A DNA stretch of 64,000 nt, taken from assembly GCF_030534315.2 (NCBI RefSeq), contig NZ_CP130558.2, positions 1,423,501-1,487,500 on the forward strand. Direction: 5' to 3'. This document shows, piece by piece, positions 8,160 to 16,945 of the stretch (position 1 is its first letter; each line of letters starts with the position of its first letter). The stretch is from Thermoanaerobacterium sp. CMT5567-10 (lineage in GTDB: Bacteria; Bacillota; Thermoanaerobacteria; Thermoanaerobacterales; Thermoanaerobacteraceae). The notes beneath the pieces were generated by a model. It was given only the letters and a program-made list of their open reading frames with translations, did not search any database and was not told where the DNA came from. Position numbers and translations under genes: made by a program.

Positions 8160-8628
8160 GCTTTATCTCCTCATTCAATAATGTTATTGCAACTTTTTTA
8201 GTAGAGTCAAACTTAGCTTCCTTCACTATCTCATCGTAAAATATTATGGAATCTTTCTCTGCCCTTATTGCTAATTCAATGGCATCTTCATACGCGTTTA
8301 TTTTTTTCAGCACTTCATTTACTGAATCTTTTGATGGAAATACAGATGTATTGTAAAGCAGCGTCAAATATATAGATGCTTCTATATCGAAGTATGAACT
8401 GTCGTCTCCTTTCTTCTCATACAAAAGTTTTCTATACAATTCTTCAAAACGCGTTTTATGCACCAGCTCTTCTTTTTCCATCTCTATGAAAAATTCCTTT
8501 ATTTCTTTATTATTAGAAAACTTTTCTGAAGCCAAAGTGTAAAATTCATGGCCTCTATCTTCGATATCAATGGCAAGCTGTACAACTTCAAGATCATTTA
8601 AGTATTTCTTCTCTATATCATTTACCAT
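8131..8628 (-). CDS. Ferritin-like / rubrerythrin-family protein
   Basis: 165-codon four-helix-bundle protein of the rubrerythrin-like ferritin superfamily. Metal-binding E-x-x-H patterns are seen in both helix pairs: IDIEDRGHEFY near residue 18 and MEKEELVH near residue 50 in the first, IRAEKDSIIFYDE and LNEEIKHF in the second, which fits a di-iron peroxidase or oxygen-protection role in an anaerobe. There is no C-terminal rubredoxin CxxC domain. The start at 8628 (MVNDIEKKY) has GAGGTG upstream; the ATG at 8676 is less likely. The last residues were altered by the 20-bp tandem duplication, which probably removed about three residues net without touching the metal ligands. Confidence 0.8.
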   Translation of the reverse strand: MVNDIEKKYLNDLEVVQLAIDIEDRGHEFYTLASEKFSNNKEIKEFFIEMEKEELVHKTRFEELYRKLLYEKKGDDSSYFDIEASIYLTLLYNTSVFPSKDSVNEVLKKINAYEDAIELAIRAEKDSIIFYDEIVKEAKFDSTKKVAITLLNEEIKHFIDLSNTS

Positions 8629-8757
8629 AACAACACCTCTTGGAAAATTATTATTTCCTACAAATAATTTTATCATTACAAAATTTTCTAGTCAATCAAA
8701 TTTATATATAGATGAATAAAATTTCTGATTAAAGGCAAAACAAATTAAGGTGATGTT

Positions 8758-9189
8758 ATGTGGTATATTGTTTTTTCAATTTTTACAGTGATTATTGCTC
8801 TTTTTTTAATAGACAGAAAAAAATTAAAAATGCTAATACCTGCATATCTGCTTTCATCTGCGATAGGCTTCTCTTTGGATGTGATATTTGACTTTACTTT
8901 GAAATACTATTATTACATTGATGCACCTATTCCAAATGGAGTTTTGTCATTTCTAATGGAAACACTAATAGGTCCGCCTTTCGGAATGATCTTTATACAA
9001 TATCTTCCAAAGAATAAAAAAAGTTATATTTTATATCTGATCGTTTGGATTTTATTGCTAACCGCTATTGAAGCAATATTCCATATAAAAGGGCTTTTGG
9101 TCTACAATAGATGGAATTATTTTTTTTCGATTATCACATACGTTTTTACATTGACGGCTTTAACTGTGCAGAATAAATATTTGTCCTAA
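8758..9189 (+). CDS. CBO0543-type integral membrane protein
   Basis: 143-codon protein with four to five membrane spans (MWYIVFSIFTVIIALF, MLIPAYLLSSAIGF, the stretch after LSFLMETLIGPPFG, YILYLIVWILLLTAIE, and a last span near the C terminus). The layout and the motif MLIPAYLL...FDVIFDF-type sequence fit the CBO0543 family of small membrane proteins found in spore-forming Firmicutes; function unknown. The start has AAGGTGATGTT just upstream. It is convergent with, and overlaps by four bases, the PAP2 gene on the other strand, and diverges from the rubrerythrin gene. Confidence 0.7.
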   Translation: MWYIVFSIFTVIIALFLIDRKKLKMLIPAYLLSSAIGFSLDVIFDFTLKYYYYIDAPIPNGVLSFLMETLIGPPFGMIFIQYLPKNKKSYILYLIVWILLLTAIEAIFHIKGLLVYNRWNYFFSIITYVFTLTALTVQNKYLS

Positions 9190-9728
9190 AGAATCGGCAA
9201 CATTAATCCATATATATGGGTAATATATGAAAAAAATACACCCATTGTAGAACCTATTATGACATCTGAAGGATAGTGTAAGCCCATGTATATCCTGGAT
9301 ATACTTACCATAATAGCTAAACTTATAAAAACAATGGTTAATCCAGGAAAGGAAAATGAGAATGAAACTGCTAAAGAAAAAATAGCTGTTGCATGACCAG
9401 ATGGAAAAGAATAATCTCTAAGTAAACATTTAAATGTATTTGCTTCTGGCAAAACCATGTACGGTCTAGGCCTTGTGCACAACCTTTTTAAAATCTGGAC
9501 AAACATATGGCTTCCTGTCAATGTCGTCAATGCTTGAAGCGCAGAAATCTTCACACTATTTTTCCCAAACAAAATAAGCAAAAGGCATGATAGTACCGTA
9601 AAATACGGCCCTCCAATATGCGTTATTTTAGGCATTATTCTATCAAGTGTCTTGCATTTTATTCTTTCATTTAGAATATAAAATACATTCCTATCTTCCG
9701 CAATAATCAATTTCTTAACTCCCAACAC
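9186..9728 (-). CDS. PAP2-family membrane phosphatase
   Basis: 180-codon integral membrane protein of the type-2 phosphatidic acid phosphatase family. All three signature motifs are present: KRLCTRPRP near residue 87, PSGHA near residue 113, and SRIYMGLHYPSD near residue 148, with the catalytic histidines intact. Substrates of bacterial members include undecaprenyl pyrophosphate and phosphatidylglycerol phosphate. The start is GTG at 9728 with AAGGAGG nine bases upstream. Only 14 bases separate it from the glycosyltransferase gene upstream, so the two are probably cotranscribed and work on membrane lipids together. Confidence 0.85.
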   Translation of the reverse strand: MLGVKKLIIAEDRNVFYILNERIKCKTLDRIMPKITHIGGPYFTVLSCLLLILFGKNSVKISALQALTTLTGSHMFVQILKRLCTRPRPYMVLPEANTFKCLLRDYSFPSGHATAIFSLAVSFSFSFPGLTIVFISLAIMVSISRIYMGLHYPSDVIIGSTMGVFFSYITHIYGLMLPIL

Positions 9729-9742
9729 TGAATGAAACCTCC

Positions 9743-10858
9743 TTACACCCTTATAGCATCCTTTTTTATATTGTTTATAACAATGTTACATACTTTATCT
9801 GCAGAATGATATATACCAATCTCGCCCATTCGATCTTTCATTTCATTTATTTTTTTACTATCTCCTAATAAGTCTATTACTTTTTTATCCAGTTTTTCTA
9901 TATCCTTGATTCTTAAGGCAATCCTCTTTTTAAGCAAATATTCAAGGTTGCGCTCTTCTTGCCCTGGAATAGGGTCAAAAATAATCATAGGCAACTTTTT
10001 AGTTATCGCTTCTGTGACAGTTAAACCACCACTTTTTGTTACGAGTACATCTGCCGCCTCCATAAATTCATGTACATTATCCACATGTCCATATATAAAG
10101 ACATTATCATCAGCAATTTCTTCAATTTTAGCTTTTAAGTTTTTATTTAATCCACATATTACAGCAATCTGTAGATCTTTATGGTTTTGTATGACATTAA
10201 CAGCTTTTTTAATATTTCCAAGTCCAAGCCCACCACCCATAATCAGCACAAGCGGTTTATCTAAAGAAAACCCTAATTTTTGCCTCATATCAAATTTATC
10301 TTTCTTGACGTAAAACTCCTCATCGATAGGTATTCCTGTAACATAAATTTTATCGTCAGATATACCCATACTTTTCATCTGAGTCTTCATTTCACTTGAA
10401 CCCACAAAATAACCGTCTATCTGATGATGTATCCAATATGCATGGACATCATAATCAGTCAGTATGGCATATATAGGTATATTAAGATCCCTTTTTACAT
10501 GAGATAAAATAGAACAAGAAAATGGATGCGTGCATATTACTGCATCAGGTTTTAAATTTAATACATAATCTTTGATAAAAGTATAAACCGATATGCCTAC
10601 CAGTTTATTTATACGTCTCTCTATTTTATCCCTTTCCATTTCGTAAAGATATCCCCATAATTCAGGTGTTAATTTTAATGTTTTTAGGTAAATTCGAGTC
10701 GTCAAATACGAAAGGCTTGGGAACTTCTCTCCAAGTGGATTTTCCACAAACACCTCAACATTACTTCTTTTTTCAAATGATTTTTTTAATGCTATTGCAG
10801 TTCTTTTATGTCCAGTACCTATATCTTCATAAAGTATTAAAATCTTCATTTTATCCAT
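9743..10858 (-). CDS. Diacylglycerol glucosyltransferase / MGDG synthase family (UgtP-like)
   Basis: 371-codon GT28-type glycosyltransferase. The N-terminal third matches the MGDG_synth domain (ILILYEDIGTGHKRTA, FPSLSYLTT, PDAVICTHPF), and the C-terminal half holds the nucleotide-sugar site (GGGLGLGNI, then DVLVTKSGGLTVTEA and PMIIFDPIPGQEERN). Such enzymes transfer glucose or galactose from UDP-sugar to diacylglycerol, giving glycolipids and lipoteichoic-acid anchors. I chose ATG at 10858 (MDKMKILI) because GAGGG lies eight bases upstream. It precedes the PAP2 gene closely, consistent with a two-gene lipid operon. Confidence 0.85.
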   Translation of the reverse strand: MDKMKILILYEDIGTGHKRTAIALKKSFEKRSNVEVFVENPLGEKFPSLSYLTTRIYLKTLKLTPELWGYLYEMERDKIERRINKLVGISVYTFIKDYVLNLKPDAVICTHPFSCSILSHVKRDLNIPIYAILTDYDVHAYWIHHQIDGYFVGSSEMKTQMKSMGISDDKIYVTGIPIDEEFYVKKDKFDMRQKLGFSLDKPLVLIMGGGLGLGNIKKAVNVIQNHKDLQIAVICGLNKNLKAKIEEIADDNVFIYGHVDNVHEFMEAADVLVTKSGGLTVTEAITKKLPMIIFDPIPGQEERNLEYLLKKRIALRIKDIEKLDKKVIDLLGDSKKINEMKDRMGEIGIYHSADKVCNIVINNIKKDAIRV

Positions 10859-11011
10859 TTTAAAGACCCTCGCAATCAACTATATTGATTATCTCATCAA
10901 AATATTAAATTTGGATTAAAGTTTGATTAAAAATACGTTAAAATACTCTATCAATATAGTTTATTTTCATTTGCTATCTAATATTATACCATCAAAATTG
11001 ATTTGTTGTAC

Positions 11012-11047
11012 AAAAATTATTAAACCCTCTTCCGCCAAGAAGAGGGT
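11012..11047 (-). terminator. Terminator after thiT
   Basis: AAGAGGGT / ACCCTCTT-type stem at 11024-11031 and 11040-11047 on the minus strand, followed by TTAATAATTTTTG. Confidence 0.75.
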
Positions 11048-11063
11048 CTTAAATACATATTTT

Positions 11064-11702
11064 CTACGCTAAAGCTCTCTTTTTCACAATATCAATTGCG
11101 TTTCTCACTTGTGGAATAATAGATACCACAAAGCATATTAAGACTTCCACACCTACTAATATCCCATTTACAAGAAGCGAATATACTACGGGATTCATGC
11201 CTTTTGGTGCATAGCTAGCGAAGAAAAAGACACCTGATAGAAAATGTGAAAAAAACCTGCCAAAACCACCAACTAAAACCCCAAGACTTAAGTTTTTCTT
11301 GAAAAACCCTGCAAGTCCTAAGGCACCAAATGCCAATGGATAATCTAAAAGAAGCTGTATCCAGTGTACCACATAAGGATCTTGTATAAGCTGAAGCATT
11401 CCATAAGCCATTCCTACTAAAATACCAGGCCCTGCTCCATAATAGTATGCAAAGACAAACAAAGGAAGCATACTAGCAGGTGTTATAGAGCCACCTTGTG
11501 GCCAGTGGTAAAACCTTATATACGACAAAACAAACGATATTGCTATTGCTAAACCACCATATACCAGCATTTTGACATTAAACTTGACACTATTTCTTAA
11601 GATGTAAAACAAAAATGCAGCAAACAAAATTGCTATTATAATTGATAATGTAGCAGGTTTTATTTTGGAAAAATCAGAGAAAACGCTGATGATATAGGAC
11701 AT
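11064..11702 (-). CDS. thiT: Energy-coupled thiamine transporter substrate-binding protein ThiT
   Basis: 212-codon membrane protein, six spans, the S component that binds thiamine for an ECF transporter. The family blocks are clear: LSYIRFYHWPQGGSITPASMLPLF, whose W-P-x-G-G-S part belongs to the thiamine site, GILVGMAYGMLQL and LLDYPLAFGALGLAGFF. It is one N-terminal span longer than many members. GGAGG lies just before the start. The gene follows a TPP riboswitch with its own terminator (11744-11858), so it is switched off when thiamine pyrophosphate is plentiful. The ATPase and EcfT parts are not in this window and are presumably shared. Confidence 0.93.
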   Translation of the reverse strand: MSYIISVFSDFSKIKPATLSIIIAILFAAFLFYILRNSVKFNVKMLVYGGLAIAISFVLSYIRFYHWPQGGSITPASMLPLFVFAYYYGAGPGILVGMAYGMLQLIQDPYVVHWIQLLLDYPLAFGALGLAGFFKKNLSLGVLVGGFGRFFSHFLSGVFFFASYAPKGMNPVVYSLLVNGILVGVEVLICFVVSIIPQVRNAIDIVKKRALA

Positions 11703-11743
11703 AAAAATAACCTCCTTTTTTTGAGGCTATGTGCCGCTTAAAA

Positions 11744-11770
11744 CAAAAAAACCGCACTGCAAATGCGGTC
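11744..11770 (-). terminator. Riboswitch-controlled terminator in the thiT leader
   Basis: ACCGCATTT / AGTGCGGT stem (11751-11770) followed by seven T on the minus strand. Its upstream arm CCGCATT can instead pair with AATGCGG at the 3' end of the aptamer, giving an antiterminator. Confidence 0.85.
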
Positions 11771-11774
11771 TTTT

Positions 11775-11860
11775 GCCGCATTCCCTTCGTAGGCATTAAC
11801 CTAATCAGGTTCTAGGGGTTTGGCATCTGCCATCTCAGCTAAAAGCACCCCCAGCGGACA
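11775..11860 (-). ncRNA. TPP (THI element) riboswitch
   Basis: On the minus strand the conserved TPP aptamer blocks appear in order: TGGGGGTGC, GCTGAGATGGC, ACCCCTAGAACCTGAT, TAGGTTAATGCC and ACGAAGGGAATGCGG. CCGC near the 5' end pairs with GCGG at the 3' end to close P1. It senses thiamine pyrophosphate and controls thiT through the terminator just downstream. Confidence 0.95.
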
Positions 11861-11897
11861 TAGTCTGTTTATTAATTTATATTATATTATAATAAAA

Positions 11898-12365
11898 TTA
11901 TTTTTTAAATACAATACCTTCGTGCTTAAGCAAAAATGCTTTTATATTAAGTCCACCGCCAAAACCCTTCAATGTCATATCAGAGCCAATGACCCTATGA
12001 CAAGGTATAACGATAGGTATTGGATTCTTGTTGAGAGCATTTCCTACAGCCCTTGATGCATTTGGCTTACCTATTCTTTTTGCAATTTCGCCGTATGTAG
12101 CATAAAAACCGTACGGAATCTTCATAAGTTCTTTCCAGACTAATTTTTGAAAATCAGTCCCTCTTATATCCAGCTTTATTTTGAATTCCCTCAATCGTCC
12201 GTCAAAATACAATTTAAGCTGCTTCTTACAGCTATCTATAAACTCATTCGTTCCTCTATCACATTTCATATGCTTATCATTTGGAAAATCTATCCTCATT
12301 ATGCCATTTTCACTTGAATATATCGTCAGCCTTCCAATGGGTGTATCTAGATAATCATACAACAC
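11898..12365 (-). CDS. ogt: Methylated-DNA--protein-cysteine methyltransferase
   Basis: 155-codon suicide DNA-repair protein that moves the alkyl group from O6-methylguanine to its own cysteine. The active-site block IPIVIPCHRVIG is present near residue 125, with the preceding helix-turn-helix (TYGEIAKRIGKPNASRAVG) that grips DNA. The N-terminal half is the short ribonuclease-H-like domain. The start is GTG at 12365 with AGGA nine bases upstream. Length and motif order fit Ogt, not the Ada fusion. It stands between the riboswitch and a small membrane protein gene on the same strand. Confidence 0.93.
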   Translation of the reverse strand: MLYDYLDTPIGRLTIYSSENGIMRIDFPNDKHMKCDRGTNEFIDSCKKQLKLYFDGRLREFKIKLDIRGTDFQKLVWKELMKIPYGFYATYGEIAKRIGKPNASRAVGNALNKNPIPIVIPCHRVIGSDMTLKGFGGGLNIKAFLLKHEGIVFKK

Positions 12366-12396
12366 TTTATCACATCCTGGGCTTTTAAATAATGTG

Positions 12397-12651
12397 TTAT
12401 TTAATCTTTATTTCTGCATCAGCGTCATCATCGACATCGTCATCAGCAAATTCATCATCAAAGTCATCAACTAATTCAGATTCTGATTCACTCAAAGATG
12501 CTATTTTTGCAAGACTTTTTTCTATTGAATCAATCTTTTTCATTTTTTTCAATGTATAAACTATGTAAAACACTAAGAAAACGACTGAAACAACCGGTGT
12601 AGCCAAAGCCACAAAATACTGAAGAAATAGCATAAATCCGCTTTGAACCAT
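12397..12651 (-). CDS. Small membrane protein with acidic tail
   Basis: 84-codon protein starting at ATG 12651 with GGGAG eight bases upstream. One hydrophobic span covers residues about 6-35 (FMLFLQYFVALATPVVSVVF), then a short basic coil KKMKKIDSIEKSLAK, then a very acidic tail rich in Asp and Glu (LVDDFDDEFADDDVDDDAD). The arrangement suggests a membrane anchor with the acidic tail in the cytoplasm. I do not recognise a family and no partner is evident; the gene is 31 bases upstream of ogt on the same strand and may be cotranscribed with it. Confidence 0.65.
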   Translation of the reverse strand: MVQSGFMLFLQYFVALATPVVSVVFLVFYIVYTLKKMKKIDSIEKSLAKIASLSESESELVDDFDDEFADDDVDDDADAEIKIK

Positions 12652-12742
12652 CCTTGACACTCCCTTCTATGATATATATTCACTTCTAATTATTTCATAA
12701 GTGAAACCACAAAACAAGCGCTTTAAAAAATATTTTTATTTT

Positions 12743-12776
12743 AAAAAAAGAAGAAGATTTCATCTTCCTCTTTTTT
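12743..12776 (-). terminator. Terminator after the aldo/keto reductase gene
   Basis: AGAGGAAGAT / ATCTTCTTCT stem with a GAAA-like loop and seven T on the minus strand, overlapping the stop of 12775-13914. Confidence 0.75.
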
Positions 12777-13914
12777 AAACCGCATCTTTAAAATATTTTC
12801 TAACATCTTTCAAATAATCAATTATCGTCAAATGCTGAGGACATTTTGTCTCGCACTCTCCGCACTCCACACAGGAACTGGCTTTCCCCTCATTTAAATT
12901 ATTATAATTTCTAAGTGATTCATTGTAGTTGTTGTACATGTGTGATTCATTGTAAATTGCAAAATTCTTTGGTATATTCACACCATTTGGACATGGCATA
13001 CAGTAGTTACAAGCAGTGCAACCAACAGGTGAAAGCTTCTTATAAGTTTCTCTGACTTTATCTACGAGTTTTACCTCATCTTCAGTTAAGCCATTGGCTT
13101 TTGACCTTGAGGCACTCTCTATATTTTGTTTCACTTGCTCCATCGTACTCATTCCGCTTAAAACAAGAGAAACTTCTGGATGATTCCATACCCACTGCAA
13201 AGCCCATTCTGCAGGTGTCCTTTTGACGCTTGCACTATTCCACAGTTCTTTGATAGCCTCTGGCGGATCTCCTGCAAGCTTACCTCCTCTTATAGGTTCC
13301 ATTACAATTACGGCTAACCCTTTCGACGCAGCATACTTAAGCCCTTTTGTACCTGCTTGGTTGTTTACATCCATGTAATTATACTGTATCTGGCAAAAAT
13401 CCCATTTATCATAATCATCGATTATGCCTTTAAAAACGTTGTATTCATCATGGAATGAAAAACCTATGAATTTGACTTTGCCTTCTTTTTTGACTTTTTC
13501 CATCCAGCTAAACACATCAAGCCTTTTGTACTTATCCCATCTTTCTTTGTCAAGTGCATGTAAAAGATAAAAGTCAATATGATCAACGTCAAGCTTTTTT
13601 AACTGCTCATTTAGATATTTGTCCATATCCTCTTTCTCATTAATCAACCATGACGGAAGTTTTGTTGCCAAATACGTCTTTTCTCTGTAACCATCCTTTA
13701 GAGCCTTACCTACCACAATTTCACTTTGCCCTTCATGATATGGATATGCAGTATCAACGTAATTCACACCGTTATCAATGGCATATCTTATCATTTTTAT
13801 CGCTTCAGCTTCATCTATTTTGCTATAGTCGCCACCTACGATAGGAAGCCTCATAGCTCCAAAGCCAAGTGCTGATACTTCTACTCCAGTCTTACCAAAA
13901 ACCCTGTATTGCAT
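12775..13914 (-). CDS. Aldo/keto reductase with C-terminal 4Fe-4S motifs
   Basis: 379-codon NAD(P)H-dependent oxidoreductase. Residues 1-270 form the aldo/keto reductase barrel: MQYRVFGKTG, LGFGAMRLP, then YVDTAYPYHEGQSE with the Asp and Tyr of the catalytic set and LATKLP with the Lys. The C-terminal part carries cysteine clusters CTACNYCMPCP and CVECGECETKCP, as in Fe-S-containing members of this family in clostridia. The start at 13914 has AGGGG upstream; a longer reading to 13932 lacks a site. Substrate unknown. It is a single-gene unit with its own terminator. Confidence 0.88.
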   Translation of the reverse strand: MQYRVFGKTGVEVSALGFGAMRLPIVGGDYSKIDEAEAIKMIRYAIDNGVNYVDTAYPYHEGQSEIVVGKALKDGYREKTYLATKLPSWLINEKEDMDKYLNEQLKKLDVDHIDFYLLHALDKERWDKYKRLDVFSWMEKVKKEGKVKFIGFSFHDEYNVFKGIIDDYDKWDFCQIQYNYMDVNNQAGTKGLKYAASKGLAVIVMEPIRGGKLAGDPPEAIKELWNSASVKRTPAEWALQWVWNHPEVSLVLSGMSTMEQVKQNIESASRSKANGLTEDEVKLVDKVRETYKKLSPVGCTACNYCMPCPNGVNIPKNFAIYNESHMYNNYNESLRNYNNLNEGKASSCVECGECETKCPQHLTIIDYLKDVRKYFKDAV

Positions 13915-14080
13915 ACAACCCCTCCGTATCACAAAAATTTAAATTTCTTATTTGATTATAGCATCAATAGATTAAATAACAAAATTTAAGCCTCAATACA
14001 TATTCAATATACAAAGCTAATGCATTGTTACATCAAAAAAGACGATATAAATAAGTTCCTTCATATGATTGATACAATAG

Positions 14081-14110
14081 TAAAAGAGCAATAAAACTAT
14101 TGCTCTTTTT
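14081..14110 (-). terminator. Terminator after the KimA-like permease gene
   Basis: AAGAGCAATA / TATTGCTCTT stem (14084-14093, 14098-14107) six bases past the stop; the minus-strand T run is short (TTTTAC). Confidence 0.7.
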
Positions 14111-14115
14111 ACTTG

Positions 14116-15966
14116 CTATTTATCCTCAATATCATCGTCATCGTGAAGTTGTAATGGCATAGTAGCTACCACTATATGCTTATGCTTTAGCAGTTCTTTT
14201 TCTATATATACTCTCGTTTTATTATGAAGTATATTGTGCCACCTTTTCCTAACAATAAATTGTGGTAAAATTACCGTAATCATGTCACCTTTCTTGTAGT
14301 TGTACTCTTCTGATTCTATAAATTTAAGAAGTGGTTCTACGATCCTTCTAAATGGTGAATATTTAACAATCAACGGTATATCAGTATTTAATAGTGCATA
14401 CCTTTTTTTAATTTTCTCGCCGCTTTCTTCATCAATTGAAACATTAAACGCTATTACATAATCTGAAATCGTCCTAGCATATCTGAGTGCTCGTATACTA
14501 GCTTTATTTATACTTTCAATAGGCACAATTACTCTATTGCGGTAATGATTCTCAGATATTTTTATACTTTGCAAATCTTCCGGACTAACTCGAAGCTGTT
14601 TTGCAATTGCCCTATAATGTTTATTTATCTTTAACATCATAAATACAAGAACAGGTATGACTACAATTACGATCCAAGCACCTTCTCTAAACTTTGATAT
14701 GCCTATTATTATAACAACTATAGCAGTCACAATAGCACCTGTACCATTTATAAAAGCCTTTATAAGCCAGTTTTTGCCTCTGGTTGTTATCCACTTTTTC
14801 GCCATTCCAGTTTGTGAAAGGGTAAAAGATATAAAAACACCAATGGCGTACAAACCTATTAAAGATGTTACATTAGCTTTAAAAGTCACAATTAATACCG
14901 TTGCTAAAACTGAAAGCAATATTATACCATTTGAGTAGCTAAGCCTATCACCTCTTTTATTAAGCTGCCTCGGCATGTGTCCTTCTTTTGCCATTATTGC
15001 AAGCAAAAGAGGAAATCCTGAATAAGCAGTATTCGATGCCATTACCAATATAATAAAGGTTGTAGCAGTAATATAATAAAACATAAAACCTCTACCAAAT
15101 ATATAATCGGCCAATTGGATGATAACAGCCCTATCACCTGGTACAATGTGATACATGCTTATGAGAACTGATATACCACCAAATGAAATCAAAACTATCG
15201 AAGCTAACAAAATAAGAACAGTTTTTGCCTTTTTTACAAACGGGTCTTTAAAATTCGGAACGGCATTGCTTACAGCTTCTATACCTGTTACTGCTGCACA
15301 TCCATTTGAAAAAGCCCTTAAAAGCAAGAATAGTGTTACTGGCTCAACAGTTTTTAAAGGTGTTGTAGGAGGCACATACCCTCCTTTTATCTTTACAATA
15401 CCCCCTATTAGCATTGCAATTATTCCAAAAACAAAAGCATACGATGGAATACCAAAAATTCTGGATGATTCACGTATACCTCTCAAATTTCCTATCATTA
15501 ATATTAATATGATTAAAATACAAATAAGTATTGAATAAGGTTTTAAAAATAAAAATGCAGATGTTATTTGATCAACACCTGATGATACACTGACTGCTAC
15601 TGTCAAAATATAATCAACAGAAAGTGCAGCACCAGCCACCACCCCAGCAATCTTGCCTAAATTATCAGATGCAACAACATAAGCACCGCCACCATTTGGA
15701 TAATTCTCAATAGTCTGTAAATAAGAGAATACCAGTATAAGTAGTAAACTGATAATAGCAGCTGAAATATACAATAAATTTTTGTATGCCAGTATACCTA
15801 TAGCTGGTAATAAAACTAATAATATTTCTTCACCCGCATAGGCTACGGATGAAATTGCATCGCTGGACAGTATAGGAAGTCCCCATATTACATCGTATTT
15901 TTCACTTTTAATAGCCTTATTTGTCAGTGGTCTACCTATTAAAGCCCTCTTTAGCCTATTAAACAT
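14116..15966 (-). CDS. APC-superfamily permease, KimA-like potassium transporter
   Basis: 616-codon membrane protein with about twelve spans followed by a cytoplasmic tail of about 150 residues. The N terminus (MFNRLKRALIGRPL, LSSDAISSVAYAGE, YPNGGGAYVVASDNLG, SVDYILTVAVSVSSG) is that of KimA/YdaO-type potassium importers within the APC group, although older annotation calls these amino-acid permeases. GGAGG precedes ATG 15966. In Bacillus, kimA is under a c-di-AMP riboswitch; I saw no such fold in the 90 bases upstream here. It lies 90 bases downstream of the TIM-barrel gene on the same strand. Confidence 0.8.
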   Translation of the reverse strand: MFNRLKRALIGRPLTNKAIKSEKYDVIWGLPILSSDAISSVAYAGEEILLVLLPAIGILAYKNLLYISAAIISLLLILVFSYLQTIENYPNGGGAYVVASDNLGKIAGVVAGAALSVDYILTVAVSVSSGVDQITSAFLFLKPYSILICILIILILMIGNLRGIRESSRIFGIPSYAFVFGIIAMLIGGIVKIKGGYVPPTTPLKTVEPVTLFLLLRAFSNGCAAVTGIEAVSNAVPNFKDPFVKKAKTVLILLASIVLISFGGISVLISMYHIVPGDRAVIIQLADYIFGRGFMFYYITATTFIILVMASNTAYSGFPLLLAIMAKEGHMPRQLNKRGDRLSYSNGIILLSVLATVLIVTFKANVTSLIGLYAIGVFISFTLSQTGMAKKWITTRGKNWLIKAFINGTGAIVTAIVVIIIGISKFREGAWIVIVVIPVLVFMMLKINKHYRAIAKQLRVSPEDLQSIKISENHYRNRVIVPIESINKASIRALRYARTISDYVIAFNVSIDEESGEKIKKRYALLNTDIPLIVKYSPFRRIVEPLLKFIESEEYNYKKGDMITVILPQFIVRKRWHNILHNKTRVYIEKELLKHKHIVVATMPLQLHDDDDIEDK

Positions 15967-16058
15967 TGTAACGCCTCCGCTTATTAATAATAATATTAGA
16001 TTATATATCATTATCTATTATTTATCAATATCAAATAATCTATATATTTTCCTGGTTT

Positions 16059-16730
16059 CTATTGTCTTTCTTCTCTATATTTATCCATAACTTGAGAAAA
16101 TATCTCCGCATTTGTCGGAGGAGTATATGATATGGCATTTGCACCAGCCTCTATAGTCTCCATAATAGTATCATCTGTCGGTCCTCCAGTTGCAATTATA
16201 GGAATATTAGGACATATATCCCTAACTTTTTTCACAATTAGAGGTGTCTTCTTCGCACCTGAAATATTTAATATCGTTGCACCAGCATCTACGCGTCCTT
16301 TTATATCTTCAGTTTCTGATACAATCGTCACAACGATGGGTATATCGATCGTAGCTCTTATTCTTTTTATTATATCATTTGCAGTAGGTGCATTAACTAC
16401 GACTCCCATAGCACCTTGAAATTCTGCATCGAGTGCCAAATTCACAACTCTTTTGCCTTGTGTTAGTCCTCCACCGACACCACTAAAGACGGGAATATCC
16501 GATGCCATTATTATGGCATGCGTAATCACAGGCTGCGGTGTAAAAGGATAAACAGCCAATATAGCATTTGCATTAGTATTTCTTATTATAGCAATATCAG
16601 TAGTAAATAGCAGTGATTTTATCACTTTACCATGAATCTTTATGCCTGAAACATTTTGTATAATCTCCGGAACTCTGATCATTTTCTGCCTTAATGGAGA
16701 TACAATTTCAGGTATTGATAAATTATCCAA
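16059..16730 (-). CDS. TIM-barrel protein of unknown function
   Basis: 223-codon protein starting with TTG at 16730, seven bases after GGAGGG; the reading from 16745 would overlap that site. Repeated beta-alpha units are visible: IAIIRNTNANAILAVYP, IPVFSGVGGGL, GAMGVVVNAP, IDIPIVVTIVSETED, GATILNISGAKKTP, and IPIIATGGPTDDTI with the Gly-rich phosphate-binding loop typical of barrels such as ThiE, TrpC or keto-hexulose phosphate enzymes. It is kept in related anaerobes under the name hydrolase, but I see no basis for a reaction. Possibly cotranscribed with the permease gene downstream. Confidence 0.6.
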   Translation of the reverse strand: MDNLSIPEIVSPLRQKMIRVPEIIQNVSGIKIHGKVIKSLLFTTDIAIIRNTNANAILAVYPFTPQPVITHAIIMASDIPVFSGVGGGLTQGKRVVNLALDAEFQGAMGVVVNAPTANDIIKRIRATIDIPIVVTIVSETEDIKGRVDAGATILNISGAKKTPLIVKKVRDICPNIPIIATGGPTDDTIMETIEAGANAISYTPPTNAEIFSQVMDKYREERQ

Positions 16731-16945
16731 TATATCACCCTCCAAATATAAATTAGCTTTTTAAATGCATTATGTAGTATACCACAACATTAAAGCTAAT
16801 TAAACTAATTTTTTTAATAAGTTATTTATAATTATATCACTATATTTGGAATTTTTTGTAGTGTATAGAGAATTCTTTTTGTAAATATTGTTATATTTAT
16901 GAGTACATAAAGTCATCATTTTGCATGACTTTAGTCATAATTTCG

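Noticed and set aside
15967..16058. c-di-AMP (ydaO) riboswitch ahead of the KimA-like gene
   Set aside because: Only 92 bases separate it from the previous gene and no ydaO-type conserved blocks are seen.
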